Counted from the stretch's first letter, positions 1 through 8,833 are shown. The stretch is 64,000 nucleotides of DNA from JANNPJ01 sp965200525 (GCA_965200525.1 OZ241368.1:7192001-7256000); one strand, 5' to 3'. Numbers and translations are program-made. The notes: a model not told the origin generated them from the letters alone.

Positions 1-1
1 G

Positions 2-286
2 CGGGTGCTTGAACTGGTGCGGGAGGCGGCAATCCCCCACCGGGCTCTCGGGCCCGAACGGCACGTCACGGTCAGCGTCGGGGTGGCCACGACGCGGGGG
101 CACCTCAGTGCCGAGGCCTTGATGGCGGACGCCGACCGGGCGCTGTACGGAGCCAAAGAGGCCGGGCGGGACCGGCTCCAGGCCAGCGATGAGCCCGTTG
201 CCCCGGCGCCACCGGCACCGCCGTCGATTCCGGTGCTCCCTCGTCAGCGAGGGGTCGTGTCCAGCGAAGCCGCCGCCGAAGCTTAG
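2..286 (+). CDS. GGDEF domain protein (diguanylate cyclase), C-terminal fragment
   Basis: This is the 3' end of a gene that begins left of the window; the frame is open to base 2. The visible ~94 residues carry the two hallmarks of the end of a GGDEF domain, VTVSVGVA (a late beta strand) and ADRALYGAKEAGRDR (the last helix). They are followed by a Pro/Ala-rich tail with no further domain. Such domains make cyclic di-GMP from two GTP. The GGDEF signature and any sensory domains lie outside the window, so catalytic competence cannot be judged. The stop TAG is at 284-286. Confidence 0.85.
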   Translation, partial: RVLELVREAAIPHRALGPERHVTVSVGVATTRGHLSAEALMADADRALYGAKEAGRDRLQASDEPVAPAPPAPPSIPVLPRQRGVVSSEAAAEA

Positions 287-323
287 GCGCTGACCGCATT
301 CAGGCGACGACTGTTTGGTTCGG

Positions 324-1190
324 TCATAGTCGCGAGGCGGTGCGAACGAGGTTGGCCAGGGCCAGGGAGCGGCTGTGCGGGGGCCAGGCGATGTGGGTGA
401 CGACGGGTGGTGCATCGATCAGCGGGACGGCGGCGTGCCCGGCCCACAGCCAGGAGCGGGCCGACTCGGGGAAGACGGCCAGGGCCCGCCCGAGCGCGAT
501 CAACTGGGCCAGCTGGGTCTGGTTGTGGACCTCCGGGCCCGGGCCGGGCCGGTAGCTGCCGTCGTCGCGGGGCCAGCGGGCCATCGGTAGATCCGGGACG
601 TCGCTGATGTCAGCTAGGGACAACGTTTTTCGCGTGGCGAGCCGGTGCCCGGCGGGCAGGATGGCGACCTGCGCCTCGGTGGTCAGTTCTTCGCTGTCGA
701 ACCCGGTCAGCGGGTTGAACGGGGCGTGCAGCAGGGCCGCGTCGGCGCTGCCGTCGCGCAGCAGCTTTCCCTGCTCGCACAGGCCGCACAGGAGCACCTC
801 GACCTCGACCGCGTCGGGCTCGGCCGCGTAGGCGTCGAGCAGCTTCTGCAGCAGTTCGTGAGACCCGGCGGCCTTCACCGCCAGCACCAGGCGATTGCCC
901 CGCCCGTCCGGGCGATCGGCCCCACCGGCCCGGCGCGTGCGGCGGGCCGCGGCTGTGGTCGCCTCGAGGACGGCACGCGCCTCGTGTAGCAGCACCTCTC
1001 CGGCCTCGGTCAGGCTGACCCCACGGCGGTTACGCTCCAGCAGGCTGACCCCCAGGCGCCGCTCCAGGCGCTGGACGGCCCGCGACAGCGGGGGCTGGGC
1101 GATGCCGAGGCGTTCGGCCGCCCGGCCGAAGTGCAGTTCCTCGGCGACGGCCACGAAGTACTGCAGCTCGCGGGTCTCCAGGGTGTCCAC
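324..1190 (-). CDS. LysR-family transcriptional regulator
   Basis: A LysR-type regulator of 288 residues, the normal family size. The N-terminal winged helix-turn-helix (ELQYFVAVAEELHFGRAAE, then QPPLSRAVQRLERRLG) is followed by an effector-binding domain. The frame is open upstream to a GTG at 1229, but a perfect inverted repeat with LysR-box spacing occupies 1209-1229, so the GTG at 1190 (VDTLETRELQYF) is the better start. It is divergent from the SDR gene at 1283, the usual arrangement when a LysR protein controls its neighbour. The ligand is unknown. Confidence 0.88.
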   Translation of the reverse strand: MDTLETRELQYFVAVAEELHFGRAAERLGIAQPPLSRAVQRLERRLGVSLLERNRRGVSLTEAGEVLLHEARAVLEATTAAARRTRRAGGADRPDGRGNRLVLAVKAAGSHELLQKLLDAYAAEPDAVEVEVLLCGLCEQGKLLRDGSADAALLHAPFNPLTGFDSEELTTEAQVAILPAGHRLATRKTLSLADISDVPDLPMARWPRDDGSYRPGPGPEVHNQTQLAQLIALGRALAVFPESARSWLWAGHAAVPLIDAPPVVTHIAWPPHSRSLALANLVRTASRL

Positions 1191-1208
1191 CGACCCAGGA
1201 TACGCTCG

Positions 1209-1245
1209 GTGATACCGGGTGGGTATCACAGCCCACCGGATGGGT
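1209..1245. promoter_or_regulatory. LysR-type operator between divergent lysR and SDR genes
   Basis: A perfect 8-bp inverted repeat, GTGATACC, 5-nt spacer, GGTATCAC, lies at 1209-1229. It contains a T-N11-A core (T1213, A1225), the classical LysR recognition geometry. A near-direct repeat of its CCGGGTGGGT segment (1215-1224) recurs as CCGGATGGGT at 1236-1245. The 21-bp offset is two helical turns, as expected for recognition and activation sites on one DNA face. Confidence 0.6.
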
Positions 1246-1282
1246 GTTGGCCGCGCACCTGGGCGAGGGCGAGCATCCCGGT

Positions 1283-2017
1283 ATGAGTGAAACGAAGATC
1301 GCGCTGGTCACCGGCGCCAACAAGGGGATCGGGTACGAGATCGCGGCCGGGCTGGGCGCCCTCGGGTACCGCGTGGGGGTCGGGGCCCGCAACCCGGGCC
1401 GGCTCAAGGCCGCGGTGGAGAAGCTACGGGCCGCCGGTGTGGACGCGTTCGGGGTGCCGCTGGAGGTGACCGACGACCGGAGCGTCACCGAGGCCGTAGC
1501 TCTGGTCGAGGCCCGGGCCGGGCGGCTGGACGCCCTGGTCAACAACGCCGGTATCTCCGGGCCGATGGGCCCCGGATGGGTGCAGGACCCGACCACGCTC
1601 GACCTCGACGTCGTCCGCACGGTCGTGGAGACCAACGTTCTCGGCGTCATCCGGGTGACCAACGCGATGCTGCCGCTGCTGCGCCGCTCGGCGTCGCCCC
1701 GCATCGTCAACGTCTCCAGCAGCGTCGCCTCGCTGACCCGGCAGGCCGACCCGGAGATCGAGATCGGGCCGGTGATGGCCGCCTACTCGCCGTCGAAGTC
1801 GTTCCTGAACGGCGTCACCGTGGCCTACGCCCGGCAGTTCGCCGGCTCCGGCATCCTGATCAACGCCGCCTGCCCCGGCCTGGTCGCCACCGATTTCACC
1901 GGCTTCAACGGGCGCCCGCCCAAGCAGGGTGCGGCCACCGCGATCCGGCTGGCCACGCTGCCCGACGACGGTCCGAGCGGGTCGTTCTTCGAGGACGCCG
2001 GCGTGGTTCCCTGGTGA
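1283..2017 (+). CDS. Short-chain dehydrogenase/reductase
   Basis: A classical SDR oxidoreductase of 244 residues. The nucleotide-binding TGANKGIG is near residue 10, the NNAG motif is mid-domain, the catalytic Ser is in VNVSSSVAS, and YSPSK supplies the YxxxK catalytic pair. It resembles carbonyl-reductase-like SDRs that use NADPH. The ATG at 1283 follows a GA-rich stretch and gives the normal SDR N-terminus; the frame is open further upstream to 1244 but that part has no similarity to the fold. The divergent LysR gene probably controls it. The substrate cannot be read from the sequence. Confidence 0.88.
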   Translation: MSETKIALVTGANKGIGYEIAAGLGALGYRVGVGARNPGRLKAAVEKLRAAGVDAFGVPLEVTDDRSVTEAVALVEARAGRLDALVNNAGISGPMGPGWVQDPTTLDLDVVRTVVETNVLGVIRVTNAMLPLLRRSASPRIVNVSSSVASLTRQADPEIEIGPVMAAYSPSKSFLNGVTVAYARQFAGSGILINAACPGLVATDFTGFNGRPPKQGAATAIRLATLPDDGPSGSFFEDAGVVPW

Positions 2018-2047
2018 CCTCGATCGGCCGGCGCCGGGTCGAACGAG

Positions 2048-2611
2048 TCAGCGGAGCCGCAAGCCGTCCAGCAACAGGTTGAGCAGGGCGTCGACGTGGC
2101 CGCGGTCGTGCTCGTGCTCGTGGGCGGTGATCAGGGTGACGCCGCCGAGCGCCAGCATGATCTGCTCGGCCGGCACGTCCGCCCGCAGCTCACCGGCGGC
2201 CACGCCGGCCCGGCGCAGCTCGTCGATGGCTTCCTGCAACACCTTCCGGGTGTGTGAGCGCAGCTCCTCCTGGGCCAGCAGGATGGCCGGCAAGGCGTCC
2301 GACATGCCCTGCTTCGCCAGCATGTAGTCGACGAACAGGTCCATCCACCGGCGCAGCGCCGCCAGCGGTGGGCCGGTCTGCAGCAGCTGCCCGGCCGCTT
2401 CACCGAGCCGGGCGCTCTCGGTCCGGTAGGTGGCCTCGACCAGGTCCTCGCGGGTCGGGAACCGCCGGTAGACGGTGGCGATGCCGACGTTGGCGGCCCG
2501 GGCGATCGCCCGCAGCGACGTGTCGGCGCCCGGCGTCGCGAAAGCGGTCGCCGCCGCCTCCATGATCCGGTCGTGGTTCTCCCGCGCGTCCGAGCGCAGT
2601 TCCCGGCCCAT
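2048..2611 (-). CDS. TetR-family transcriptional regulator
   Basis: A TetR repressor of 187 residues. The N-terminal helix-turn-helix is clear (TSLRAIARAANVGIATVYRRF, with the typical TVYRRFPTREDL ending), followed by an all-helical ligand-binding domain. The frame extends upstream to 2671, but that would read through the operator-like palindromes at 2631-2673. The ATG at 2611 (MGRELRSDAREN) follows AAGGAGGA on the coding strand and is preferred. It is divergent from the SDR and MDR genes at 2701-4755, its probable targets. Confidence 0.88.
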   Translation of the reverse strand: MGRELRSDARENHDRIMEAAATAFATPGADTSLRAIARAANVGIATVYRRFPTREDLVEATYRTESARLGEAAGQLLQTGPPLAALRRWMDLFVDYMLAKQGMSDALPAILLAQEELRSHTRKVLQEAIDELRRAGVAAGELRADVPAEQIMLALGGVTLITAHEHEHDRGHVDALLNLLLDGLRLR

Positions 2612-2630
2612 CCGGTGTCCTCCTTGCAAA

Positions 2631-2673
2631 TGGAGCGCGCTCCACTTATGGTCAAGTGGACGCTGTTCCACTT
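2631..2673. promoter_or_regulatory. TetR-type operator cluster
   Basis: Three abutting inverted repeats sit between the tetR gene and the SDR. TGGAGCGCGCTCCA (2631-2644) is a perfect 14-bp palindrome. TCCACTT (2641-2647) and AAGTGGA (2654-2660) form a 7-bp arm pair with a 6-nt gap. AAGTGGA (2654-2660) and TCCACTT (2667-2673) form a second pair with the same 6-nt gap. The TCCACTT half-site thus alternates at 13-bp steps, suggesting cooperative binding of repressor dimers over both promoters. Confidence 0.7.
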
Positions 2674-2700
2674 AGAGGATAGCCCCAGCCGAGGAGCGAC

Positions 2701-3666
2701 ATGTCCACCGACAGTGCGGTACCCACCATCCCGTTCGGAGCCGGCACCCGGGCCCGGGAGGTGCTGGCGGGGGTCGACCTGACCGGACGGCGGGCGATCG
2801 TGACAGGCGCAGCCTCGGGGATCGGCCGCGAGAGCGCTCGCGAGCTGCTGCGGGCCGGGGCCGAGGTGACCCTCGCCGTCCGCGATCCGGCCGTCGGAGC
2901 CCAGGTCGCGGCCGAACTGGGGACGTCGACCGGGCGCGCCGCCCCACAGGTCGCCGCGCTCGACCTGAGCGACCCGGCCTCGGTCGCGGCGTTCGTGGCC
3001 GCCTGGGCCGGCCCGCTGGACATCCTGCTCGACAACGCCGGGGTGATGGCCACGCCGCTGCGGCGCACCGCCGCGGGCTGGGAGCTGCAGTTCGCCACCA
3101 ACCACATCGGGCACTTCCAGCTGACCACCGGCCTGCACGACGCCCTGGCCGCGGCGGGCTCGGCCCGGGTGGTGGTGGTCAGCTCGGTCGGGCACGTCAA
3201 CGGCGGCGTGCTCTTCGACGACCCCAACTTCGAACGGACGCCGTACGACCCCTGGGTCGCCTACAGCCAGTCCAAGACGGCGAACGTGCTGTTCGCGGTC
3301 GAAGCGGCCCGGCGGTGGGCCGGCGACCGGATCGCCGTCAACGCCCTGAACCCGGGCCGGATCGCCGACACCAACCTGAGCCGCCACCTGGCGGTGCCGC
3401 CGTCGTCGTTCGACCCGGCCGGCTCCAGCGGCGTGTCGATCAAGGACGTCGAGCAGGGTGCGGCCACCTCGGTCCTGCTGGCGGCGTCCCCGCTGGTCGA
3501 AGGGGTGAGCGGGGCCTACTTCGAGGACTGCCAGCTCGCCGCGCCGTTCACCCCGGGCGTGCGGCGCGGGGTGGCCGACCACGCGTTGGACCCGGCCGGC
3601 GCTCGGCGGCTCTGGCCGCTGACCGAGGATCTGCTGGCCCGGGCCGGCCACCCGGCGCACCCGTAG
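2701..3666 (+). CDS. Short-chain dehydrogenase/reductase (retinol dehydrogenase-like)
   Basis: An SDR of 321 residues. TGAASGIG is the cofactor loop, DNAGVM replaces the usual NNAG, the catalytic Ser is in VVVVSSVG and YSQSK provides Tyr and Lys. The extra ~70 residues against a minimal SDR place it with the longer retinol-dehydrogenase/WW-oxidoreductase-like group. The ATG at 2701 follows GAGGAG. It is probably co-transcribed with the MDR gene 60 nt downstream and repressed by the divergent TetR protein. The substrate is unknown. Confidence 0.87.
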   Translation: MSTDSAVPTIPFGAGTRAREVLAGVDLTGRRAIVTGAASGIGRESARELLRAGAEVTLAVRDPAVGAQVAAELGTSTGRAAPQVAALDLSDPASVAAFVAAWAGPLDILLDNAGVMATPLRRTAAGWELQFATNHIGHFQLTTGLHDALAAAGSARVVVVSSVGHVNGGVLFDDPNFERTPYDPWVAYSQSKTANVLFAVEAARRWAGDRIAVNALNPGRIADTNLSRHLAVPPSSFDPAGSSGVSIKDVEQGAATSVLLAASPLVEGVSGAYFEDCQLAAPFTPGVRRGVADHALDPAGARRLWPLTEDLLARAGHPAHP

Positions 3667-3726
3667 GATCGGCCGGCGGCCGGGCCGACCGGATCGGCAC
3701 CGCCCGGTGACGAACGGAGACCCAGG

Positions 3727-4755
3727 ATGAGCCAGGCCCCGCAGGACCAGAGTGCCCGGGCAGCGCGGACCGACGGCCGGGGTGGCCTCGTCTTCGGGCC
3801 GCAGCCCCGGCCCGACCTGGGCGAGCACGAGGTGCAGGTCGCGGTGGCGGCGGTCGGGTTGAACTTCCGCGACGTGTACTTCGTGCGCGGCAACGCCTTC
3901 CGGGCCGCCAACCACGGTGGCGTCCCGACCACCGACGCCGCCGGGACGATCACCCGGGTCGGTTCCGGCGTCACCCGGTTCAGCGCCGGTGATCGGGTGC
4001 TGACCACGGTCCTGCCCGGCTGGATCGACGGCCCGCTGTCGCCGGAGGGTTTCGCCCGCTCCCCCGGTTCGGCCGGCCGCGACGGCTACCTGTCCACCCT
4101 GATCCAGCTCGACGAGCAGGAGCTGGTCGCCACTCCCCGTACGCTCAGCGATGTCGAGGCCGCCTGCCTGCCGGTGGCCGCCCTGACCGCTTGGCACGCC
4201 GTCGCCGAGGTCGGCGCGGTTCGGGCCGGCGACACCGTGGTGGTCCAGACCACGGGCGGGGTCAGCACTTTCGCCATCCAGTTCGCCGCCGCGCTCGGGG
4301 CCGAGGTGATCGTCACCTCCCGATCGGCGGCCAAGCTGGAGCAGGCCCACGAGCTCGGGGCGGCCCAGGTCGTGAACACCACGCTGACCCCGGACTGGGA
4401 CGACGAGGTCCTGGCCCTCACCGGCGGGCGGGGCGCGCAGTTCGTCGTCGACATGGGGCTGGAGGGCGGCCTGCGGCGCTCGGCCCGGGCCGCGGCCTTC
4501 GAGGCCACCATCGCCGTGGTCGGCGCCGTCCAGACCGAGACCACCGCCCTGGACATCTACGTCGTCATGAACAAGAACCTGCGACTGCGTGGGGTGGAGA
4601 CCGGATCGCGGAGCATGTTCGAGCGGATGAACCAGTTCATCGACGAGCACGGCCTGAAGCCGACGGTCGACTCCACCTTCGACTGGCACGATGCGCAGCT
4701 CGGCCTGGACCGGATCGCTCGGAGCCCGTTCGGCAAGGTCGTCCTGACCATGTGA
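3727..4755 (+). CDS. Zinc-independent MDR oxidoreductase (quinone oxidoreductase-like)
   Basis: A medium-chain dehydrogenase/reductase of 342 residues. GroES-like fold first (GLNFRDVYFVRG, where zinc enzymes have the catalytic Cys), then a Rossmann domain from about residue 165 (VVVQTTGGVSTFAIQFAAA, then VIVTSRSAAKLEQAHELGA). The Asn in place of the zinc Cys and the lack of a structural zinc Cys cluster mark a zinc-free, quinone-reductase-type enzyme, usually NADPH-dependent. It follows the SDR in a putative two-gene operon under the TetR protein, consistent with inducible carbonyl or enone reduction. Confidence 0.85.
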   Translation: MSQAPQDQSARAARTDGRGGLVFGPQPRPDLGEHEVQVAVAAVGLNFRDVYFVRGNAFRAANHGGVPTTDAAGTITRVGSGVTRFSAGDRVLTTVLPGWIDGPLSPEGFARSPGSAGRDGYLSTLIQLDEQELVATPRTLSDVEAACLPVAALTAWHAVAEVGAVRAGDTVVVQTTGGVSTFAIQFAAALGAEVIVTSRSAAKLEQAHELGAAQVVNTTLTPDWDDEVLALTGGRGAQFVVDMGLEGGLRRSARAAAFEATIAVVGAVQTETTALDIYVVMNKNLRLRGVETGSRSMFERMNQFIDEHGLKPTVDSTFDWHDAQLGLDRIARSPFGKVVLTM

Positions 4756-4895
4756 TCGATCGTAGGTGTCATCGGACACATGACAACGATGAGTGACGAC
4801 ATTCCCGGCATTCATCCCGTCGTCGCGACACCATGTAGTCGCAGAGACCGGTGGGGCTCGTGTGACCGGCTCCATCCTGATATGGATGGCTCATC

Positions 4896-6008
4896 ATGCG
4901 GGGGGTCAGGTCGCCGGGGCGACGTCACAGGGCGGGCACGGCTGCCTTTGTGCTGGCCTCAATGATGCTCACGGCCTGCTCCCAGGCCGGATCGGTGACG
5001 CCGACCGCAGCCAGGCCCACCACCGCCGACCCGGTGGCGACGGGCCCCACCCCGCCCCCGTCCAGCCCGGCCTCGACGCCGGCGCCTAGCCCCAAGACGG
5101 GCGCGCCGGTGAAGATCTCGTTCGGTGGCGACGTCCACTTCGCCGGTGCCTCCGCGGCCGGTCTGAGCGGCAACCTCGGCACGGCCGTGGATCGGCTGGC
5201 CGACGCGGACATCTCGGTGGTCAACCTGGAGACCGCGGTCACCACCCGAGGCACGCCCGCCCCCAAAGAGTTCACCTTCCGAGCCCCGCCGGTGGCGATG
5301 AACGTGCTGCGCCGGGCCGGGATCGACGTCGTCACGGTGGCCAACAACCACGGCATGGACTACGGCCGGGTCGGCCTGAGCGACACCCTGGCCGCGGCGG
5401 CCAAGTACCACCTGCCGGTGATCGGGGCCGGCACGGACGTCACCGCCGCCTATCAGCCGTATCTGAAGACGGTCCGCGGGGTGCGGGTTGCCGTCCTGGC
5501 CGCGACCGACGTCCTGGACACGTTCGCCATCTCGACCTGGCCGGCCACGGATTCGGAGTCCGGGCTGGCCTCGGCCAAGGATCCGACCCGGTTGCTGGCG
5601 GCGGTGAAGGCCGCCGGTGAGAGCGCGGATGTCGTCGTCGTGGATCTGCACTGGGGGGTGGAACTGCACCAGTGCCCGACCACCCAGCAGTTGCGGCTGC
5701 TGGACGCGCTGATCACCGCCGGCGCCGACGTCGTGGTCGGCAGCCACGCCCACGTGGTCCAGCCCTCGATCAAGCGGGGGCGCACGGCGGTGGCGTTCGG
5801 CCTGGGCAACTTCGTCTTCTACGCCCGCTCCGGGCCGACGGTGGAATCGGGCGTCTACACCGTCACCGTCGATCGCGGCGGGGTGCTGGACACCGACTGG
5901 GCGCCGGCCCAGATCCGCGGCGGGCGGCCCCAGTTGCTCAGCGGAGCCGCGGCCGACACCGCCCGCGACCGGCACGCCGCCCTCGGGCGTAGCTGCGGTG
6001 TGGCCTAG
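4896..6008 (+). CDS. CapA/PgsA-like lipoprotein with calcineurin-like phosphoesterase fold
   Basis: A CapA-family protein of 370 residues. The N-terminus has Arg/Lys residues, a hydrophobic stretch and the lipobox LTAC with Cys at residue 28, so it should be a lipid-anchored extracytoplasmic protein. A Pro/Thr/Ala-rich linker follows. The catalytic-fold motifs are then ordered as in the family: FGGDVHF, NLETAV, ANNHGMDYG, DLHWGVEL and VGSHAHVVQP. Family members are linked to poly-gamma-glutamate or capsule synthesis, but no capB or capC homologue is nearby, so its substrate is unknown. It converges on the chemoreceptor gene with 2 nt between the stops. Confidence 0.88.
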   Translation: MRGVRSPGRRHRAGTAAFVLASMMLTACSQAGSVTPTAARPTTADPVATGPTPPPSSPASTPAPSPKTGAPVKISFGGDVHFAGASAAGLSGNLGTAVDRLADADISVVNLETAVTTRGTPAPKEFTFRAPPVAMNVLRRAGIDVVTVANNHGMDYGRVGLSDTLAAAAKYHLPVIGAGTDVTAAYQPYLKTVRGVRVAVLAATDVLDTFAISTWPATDSESGLASAKDPTRLLAAVKAAGESADVVVVDLHWGVELHQCPTTQQLRLLDALITAGADVVVGSHAHVVQPSIKRGRTAVAFGLGNFVFYARSGPTVESGVYTVTVDRGGVLDTDWAPAQIRGGRPQLLSGAAADTARDRHAALGRSCGVA

Positions 6009-6010
6009 GT

Positions 6011-7570
6011 TCAGTAGGTGAAGCCGGCGATCAGCTGAGCCAGCTCGTCACTCATGCCGGACAGCTCGCGGGAGCTGTCGGCGGCCTGGCCGATGGCCGA
6101 CGTCGTGGTCCCGGCCGCCTGCGCGACGACGGAGATGTTCTGGGCGATCGTGTCCGAGCCGCGGGCGGCCTCGGACACCCCGGCGTTGATCGCCTCGGTG
6201 GTGGCCGTCTGCTCCTCGACCGCGCTGGCGATGGTGGTCTGGAACTCGTTGATCCGGCTGATCACCGCCGCGATGTCGGTGATGGCCGCGGTGGCCTGAT
6301 CGGCGTCGGACTGGATCGACTCGACCCGCCGCGAGATGTCCTCGGTGGCCCGGGCGGTCTCCTGAGCCAGCTGCTTGACCTCGTCGGCGACGACGGCGAA
6401 CCCCTTGCCGGCGTCACCGGCCCGGGCGGCCTCGATCGTGGCGTTCAGGGCCAGCAGGTTGGTCTGCTCGGCGATCGAGGTGATCAACCGGATGACGTCG
6501 CCGATCTCGCGGGAGGACTCACCGAGCTTGTTCATCGTGCCGGTGGTCGACTCGACCGAGCGGACCGCGCTGGTGGCCACCCGGGCCGCCTCGTTGGCGT
6601 TGCGGGCGATCTCGCCGATCGAGGAGCCCATCTCCTCGCCGCCGGCCGCGACCGCCTGCACGTTGACCGAGACCTCGCGGGCGGTCTGAGCGGCCACGTC
6701 GGCCTGGGCCGACGTCGCGTCGGCGGCGCTGGTCAGCTCCTGCGCGATCGCGTTCAGGCCCTGCGAGGCCCGGCTGAGCCGGCCGGTCGAGCTGTTGATC
6801 CGGGAGAACACCTCGCCGATCCGGCTGAGGGCGGCGTTCAGCGCGCCCGACATGGTGGCGATCTCGTCGTCCCCGGAGTCGGGAACCCGGACCTTGAGGT
6901 CGCCGCCGGCGACACTCTGCAGGGCCGAGGCCATGGCGTTGATCCGCCCGACGATGCGCCGGCCCAGCATCAGCAGGGTGCCGGCGATGAAGACGAGCGA
7001 CAGGCCGGCCAGCACGAGCACCAGGATCAGGAACTCCCGCAACGCGCTGTTCACCTCTTCGGAGGAGTGATTCACCGCGTTCTGCAGCACCTTCTGGGCC
7101 GCCGCGGTGCTCTGGTCCCGGGCGGCGTTGAGGGCGCCGTACTTCTGCACGGTGGTCGCCTCGTCGCCCGTGGTCGCGGCGGTGGCGTTCTGGAAGTAGT
7201 CGCTGAGGTTCTTGCTCGCCGTGGCGATCGCCGCGACTGCCTGGCGCTCCGGGCCGGTCAGGGGCAGCGCCGACAACTGGGAGAAGATCTGCGCCGTCTC
7301 GGTCGCGTTGGCGGCCAGCTGTGCTCCACCGGTGGCCCGGTACTCAGGGATGAACTGCACGCCGAGGGTGGCGATCTGGCTGGTGCCCCCCACGACGGCC
7401 AGTCGGTCGACCTTGGTCAGGGCCGCCTGCCGGACCTTCAGGGTGGCCTGAGCGTCGTGGGCGTGACGCCACTCGTAGACGGCGCCGGCGCCGATCACCA
7501 CGTTGGACAGCACGATCGCCGCGCCCAGAGCCGGAAAAATCCGGCGGATCGGCCAAGAGCTACCCAACAT
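6011..7570 (-). CDS. Methyl-accepting chemotaxis protein
   Basis: A chemoreceptor of 519 residues in the standard order: cytoplasmic N-terminus, TM1 (about residues 12-32), a ~145-residue helical extracytoplasmic sensor of the four-helix-bundle type, TM2 (about 180-203), a HAMP domain, and a long coiled-coil signalling domain. The hairpin tip has the highly conserved EQTNLLALNATIEAARAGD and GKGFAVVADEVKQLA, which contact CheA and CheW. There is no C-terminal CheR/CheB tether pentapeptide. No che or flagellar genes are in the window, so it is an orphan receptor. Its presence implies a motile stage. Confidence 0.95.
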   Translation of the reverse strand: MLGSSWPIRRIFPALGAAIVLSNVVIGAGAVYEWRHAHDAQATLKVRQAALTKVDRLAVVGGTSQIATLGVQFIPEYRATGGAQLAANATETAQIFSQLSALPLTGPERQAVAAIATASKNLSDYFQNATAATTGDEATTVQKYGALNAARDQSTAAAQKVLQNAVNHSSEEVNSALREFLILVLVLAGLSLVFIAGTLLMLGRRIVGRINAMASALQSVAGGDLKVRVPDSGDDEIATMSGALNAALSRIGEVFSRINSSTGRLSRASQGLNAIAQELTSAADATSAQADVAAQTAREVSVNVQAVAAGGEEMGSSIGEIARNANEAARVATSAVRSVESTTGTMNKLGESSREIGDVIRLITSIAEQTNLLALNATIEAARAGDAGKGFAVVADEVKQLAQETARATEDISRRVESIQSDADQATAAITDIAAVISRINEFQTTIASAVEEQTATTEAINAGVSEAARGSDTIAQNISVVAQAAGTTTSAIGQAADSSRELSGMSDELAQLIAGFTY

Positions 7571-7705
7571 GACGGCATCCTCGAAATCATCGGCGGCCGG
7601 TGCCTTCCTTCATGGACGGCACCAGGGCGAGCTTGATAGCGCACGCCATCGAGAGATCGGCCGGTGAGCGACGACCTTGAGCCGCCGGGCTGCTGGACTG
7701 CTGGA

Positions 7706-8698
7706 CTACAGCGGGGGGAAGGTCTTGCCCTCGTGCTCGTCCTGCTCGAACAGGTCCACCCCGCGCCCGATGATCTTGCCGTCCGGCGTCCCGACGACGT
7801 CGTGGTCCTTGCCGTCGTAGTCGATCTGGTGCAGAACGAAGCGCATCGCCTCGAGCCGGGCCCGCTTCTTGTCGTTGCTCTTGACCACGGTCCAGGGCGC
7901 GACCTCGGTATCGGTGTAGTAGAACATCGCCTCCTTGGCCGCGGTGTAGGCCTCCCACTTGTCCAGCGAGGCCAGGTCGTTGCGGGAGAGCTTCCACTGC
8001 CGGACCGGGTCGATCTGGCGCACCGCGAACCGGGTGCGCTGCTCGGCCTTCGAGACCGAGAACCAGAACTTGACCAGCCGGATCCCCGAGCGCACCAGCA
8101 TCCGCTCGAAGTCCGGAGCCTGGCGCATGAACTCCTCGTACTCGGCCGGGGTGCAGAACCCCATCACCCGCTCGACCCCGGCCCGGTTGTACCAGGAGCG
8201 GTCGAACAGGGCGATCTCGCCACCGGAGGGCAGGTGCGGCACGTAGCGCTGGAAGTACCACTGGGTCTGCTCTCGCTCACTGGGCCGCTCCAGGGCGATC
8301 ACCGGGGCACCGCGGGGGTTGAGGTGCTCGGTGAACCGCTTGATCGTGCCGCCCTTGCCGGCGGCGTCGCGGCCCTCGAACAGCAGGGCGATCTTCTCCC
8401 CGCGGGTCTTGACCCAGTTCTGCAGCTTGATCAGCTCGATCTGGAGCAACCGCTTGATGACGTCGTACTCCTCGCGGGTCATCCGCTCGTCGTACGGGTA
8501 GTTCTCCCGCCAGGTGTCGACCACCGTGCCGTCCGGGCGCAGCAGGACCGGGTCGTCCTCGTCGTCGCTGTCCACCCGCAGCCCGACCAGCTCGTCGCCG
8601 AGCAGGCTGCCCTGGATCGCCTCGCGCATGTTGGACGGGACCACCTCGCTGGCCCAGGGCAGTTCGTCCAGCGGTTTGTCGGTCATGGCGATCATCAT
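7706..8698 (-). CDS. ppk2: Polyphosphate kinase 2 family protein
   Basis: A one-domain PPK2 of 330 residues. The Walker A-type loop FEGRDAAGKGG is at about residues 110-120, the Walker B/DRSWYNRAGVE block follows, and the family-typical ending with VVGTPDGKIIGRG is intact. PPK2 enzymes transfer phosphate from polyphosphate to nucleoside di- or monophosphates. Three start codons are possible in the sequence MMIAMTD; none has a convincing ribosome binding site. The same 24-nt start context recurs almost exactly at the GTPase gene starting at 17844 (see findings). It is monocistronic, divergent from the formate dehydrogenase operon. Confidence 0.93.
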   Translation of the reverse strand: MMIAMTDKPLDELPWASEVVPSNMREAIQGSLLGDELVGLRVDSDDEDDPVLLRPDGTVVDTWRENYPYDERMTREEYDVIKRLLQIELIKLQNWVKTRGEKIALLFEGRDAAGKGGTIKRFTEHLNPRGAPVIALERPSEREQTQWYFQRYVPHLPSGGEIALFDRSWYNRAGVERVMGFCTPAEYEEFMRQAPDFERMLVRSGIRLVKFWFSVSKAEQRTRFAVRQIDPVRQWKLSRNDLASLDKWEAYTAAKEAMFYYTDTEVAPWTVVKSNDKKRARLEAMRFVLHQIDYDGKDHDVVGTPDGKIIGRGVDLFEQDEHEGKTFPPL

Positions 8699-8833
8699 GT
8701 GCGGATCGGGCGAAACGCACCACCGCAGTCACCCCGCCGACACGGTACCCGCGCCGGTACAGGCCGGGTCGGTCACACCAAATGGCGATCATGAGCCAGG
8801 TCAGCAGACTGCCGCTGACGAAGGAGGCTGCCG

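Noticed and set aside
2131..4875. 914-residue minus-strand frame across tetR, SDR and MDR genes
   Set aside because: It crosses both strands of well-supported genes and the operator cluster, without any domain.
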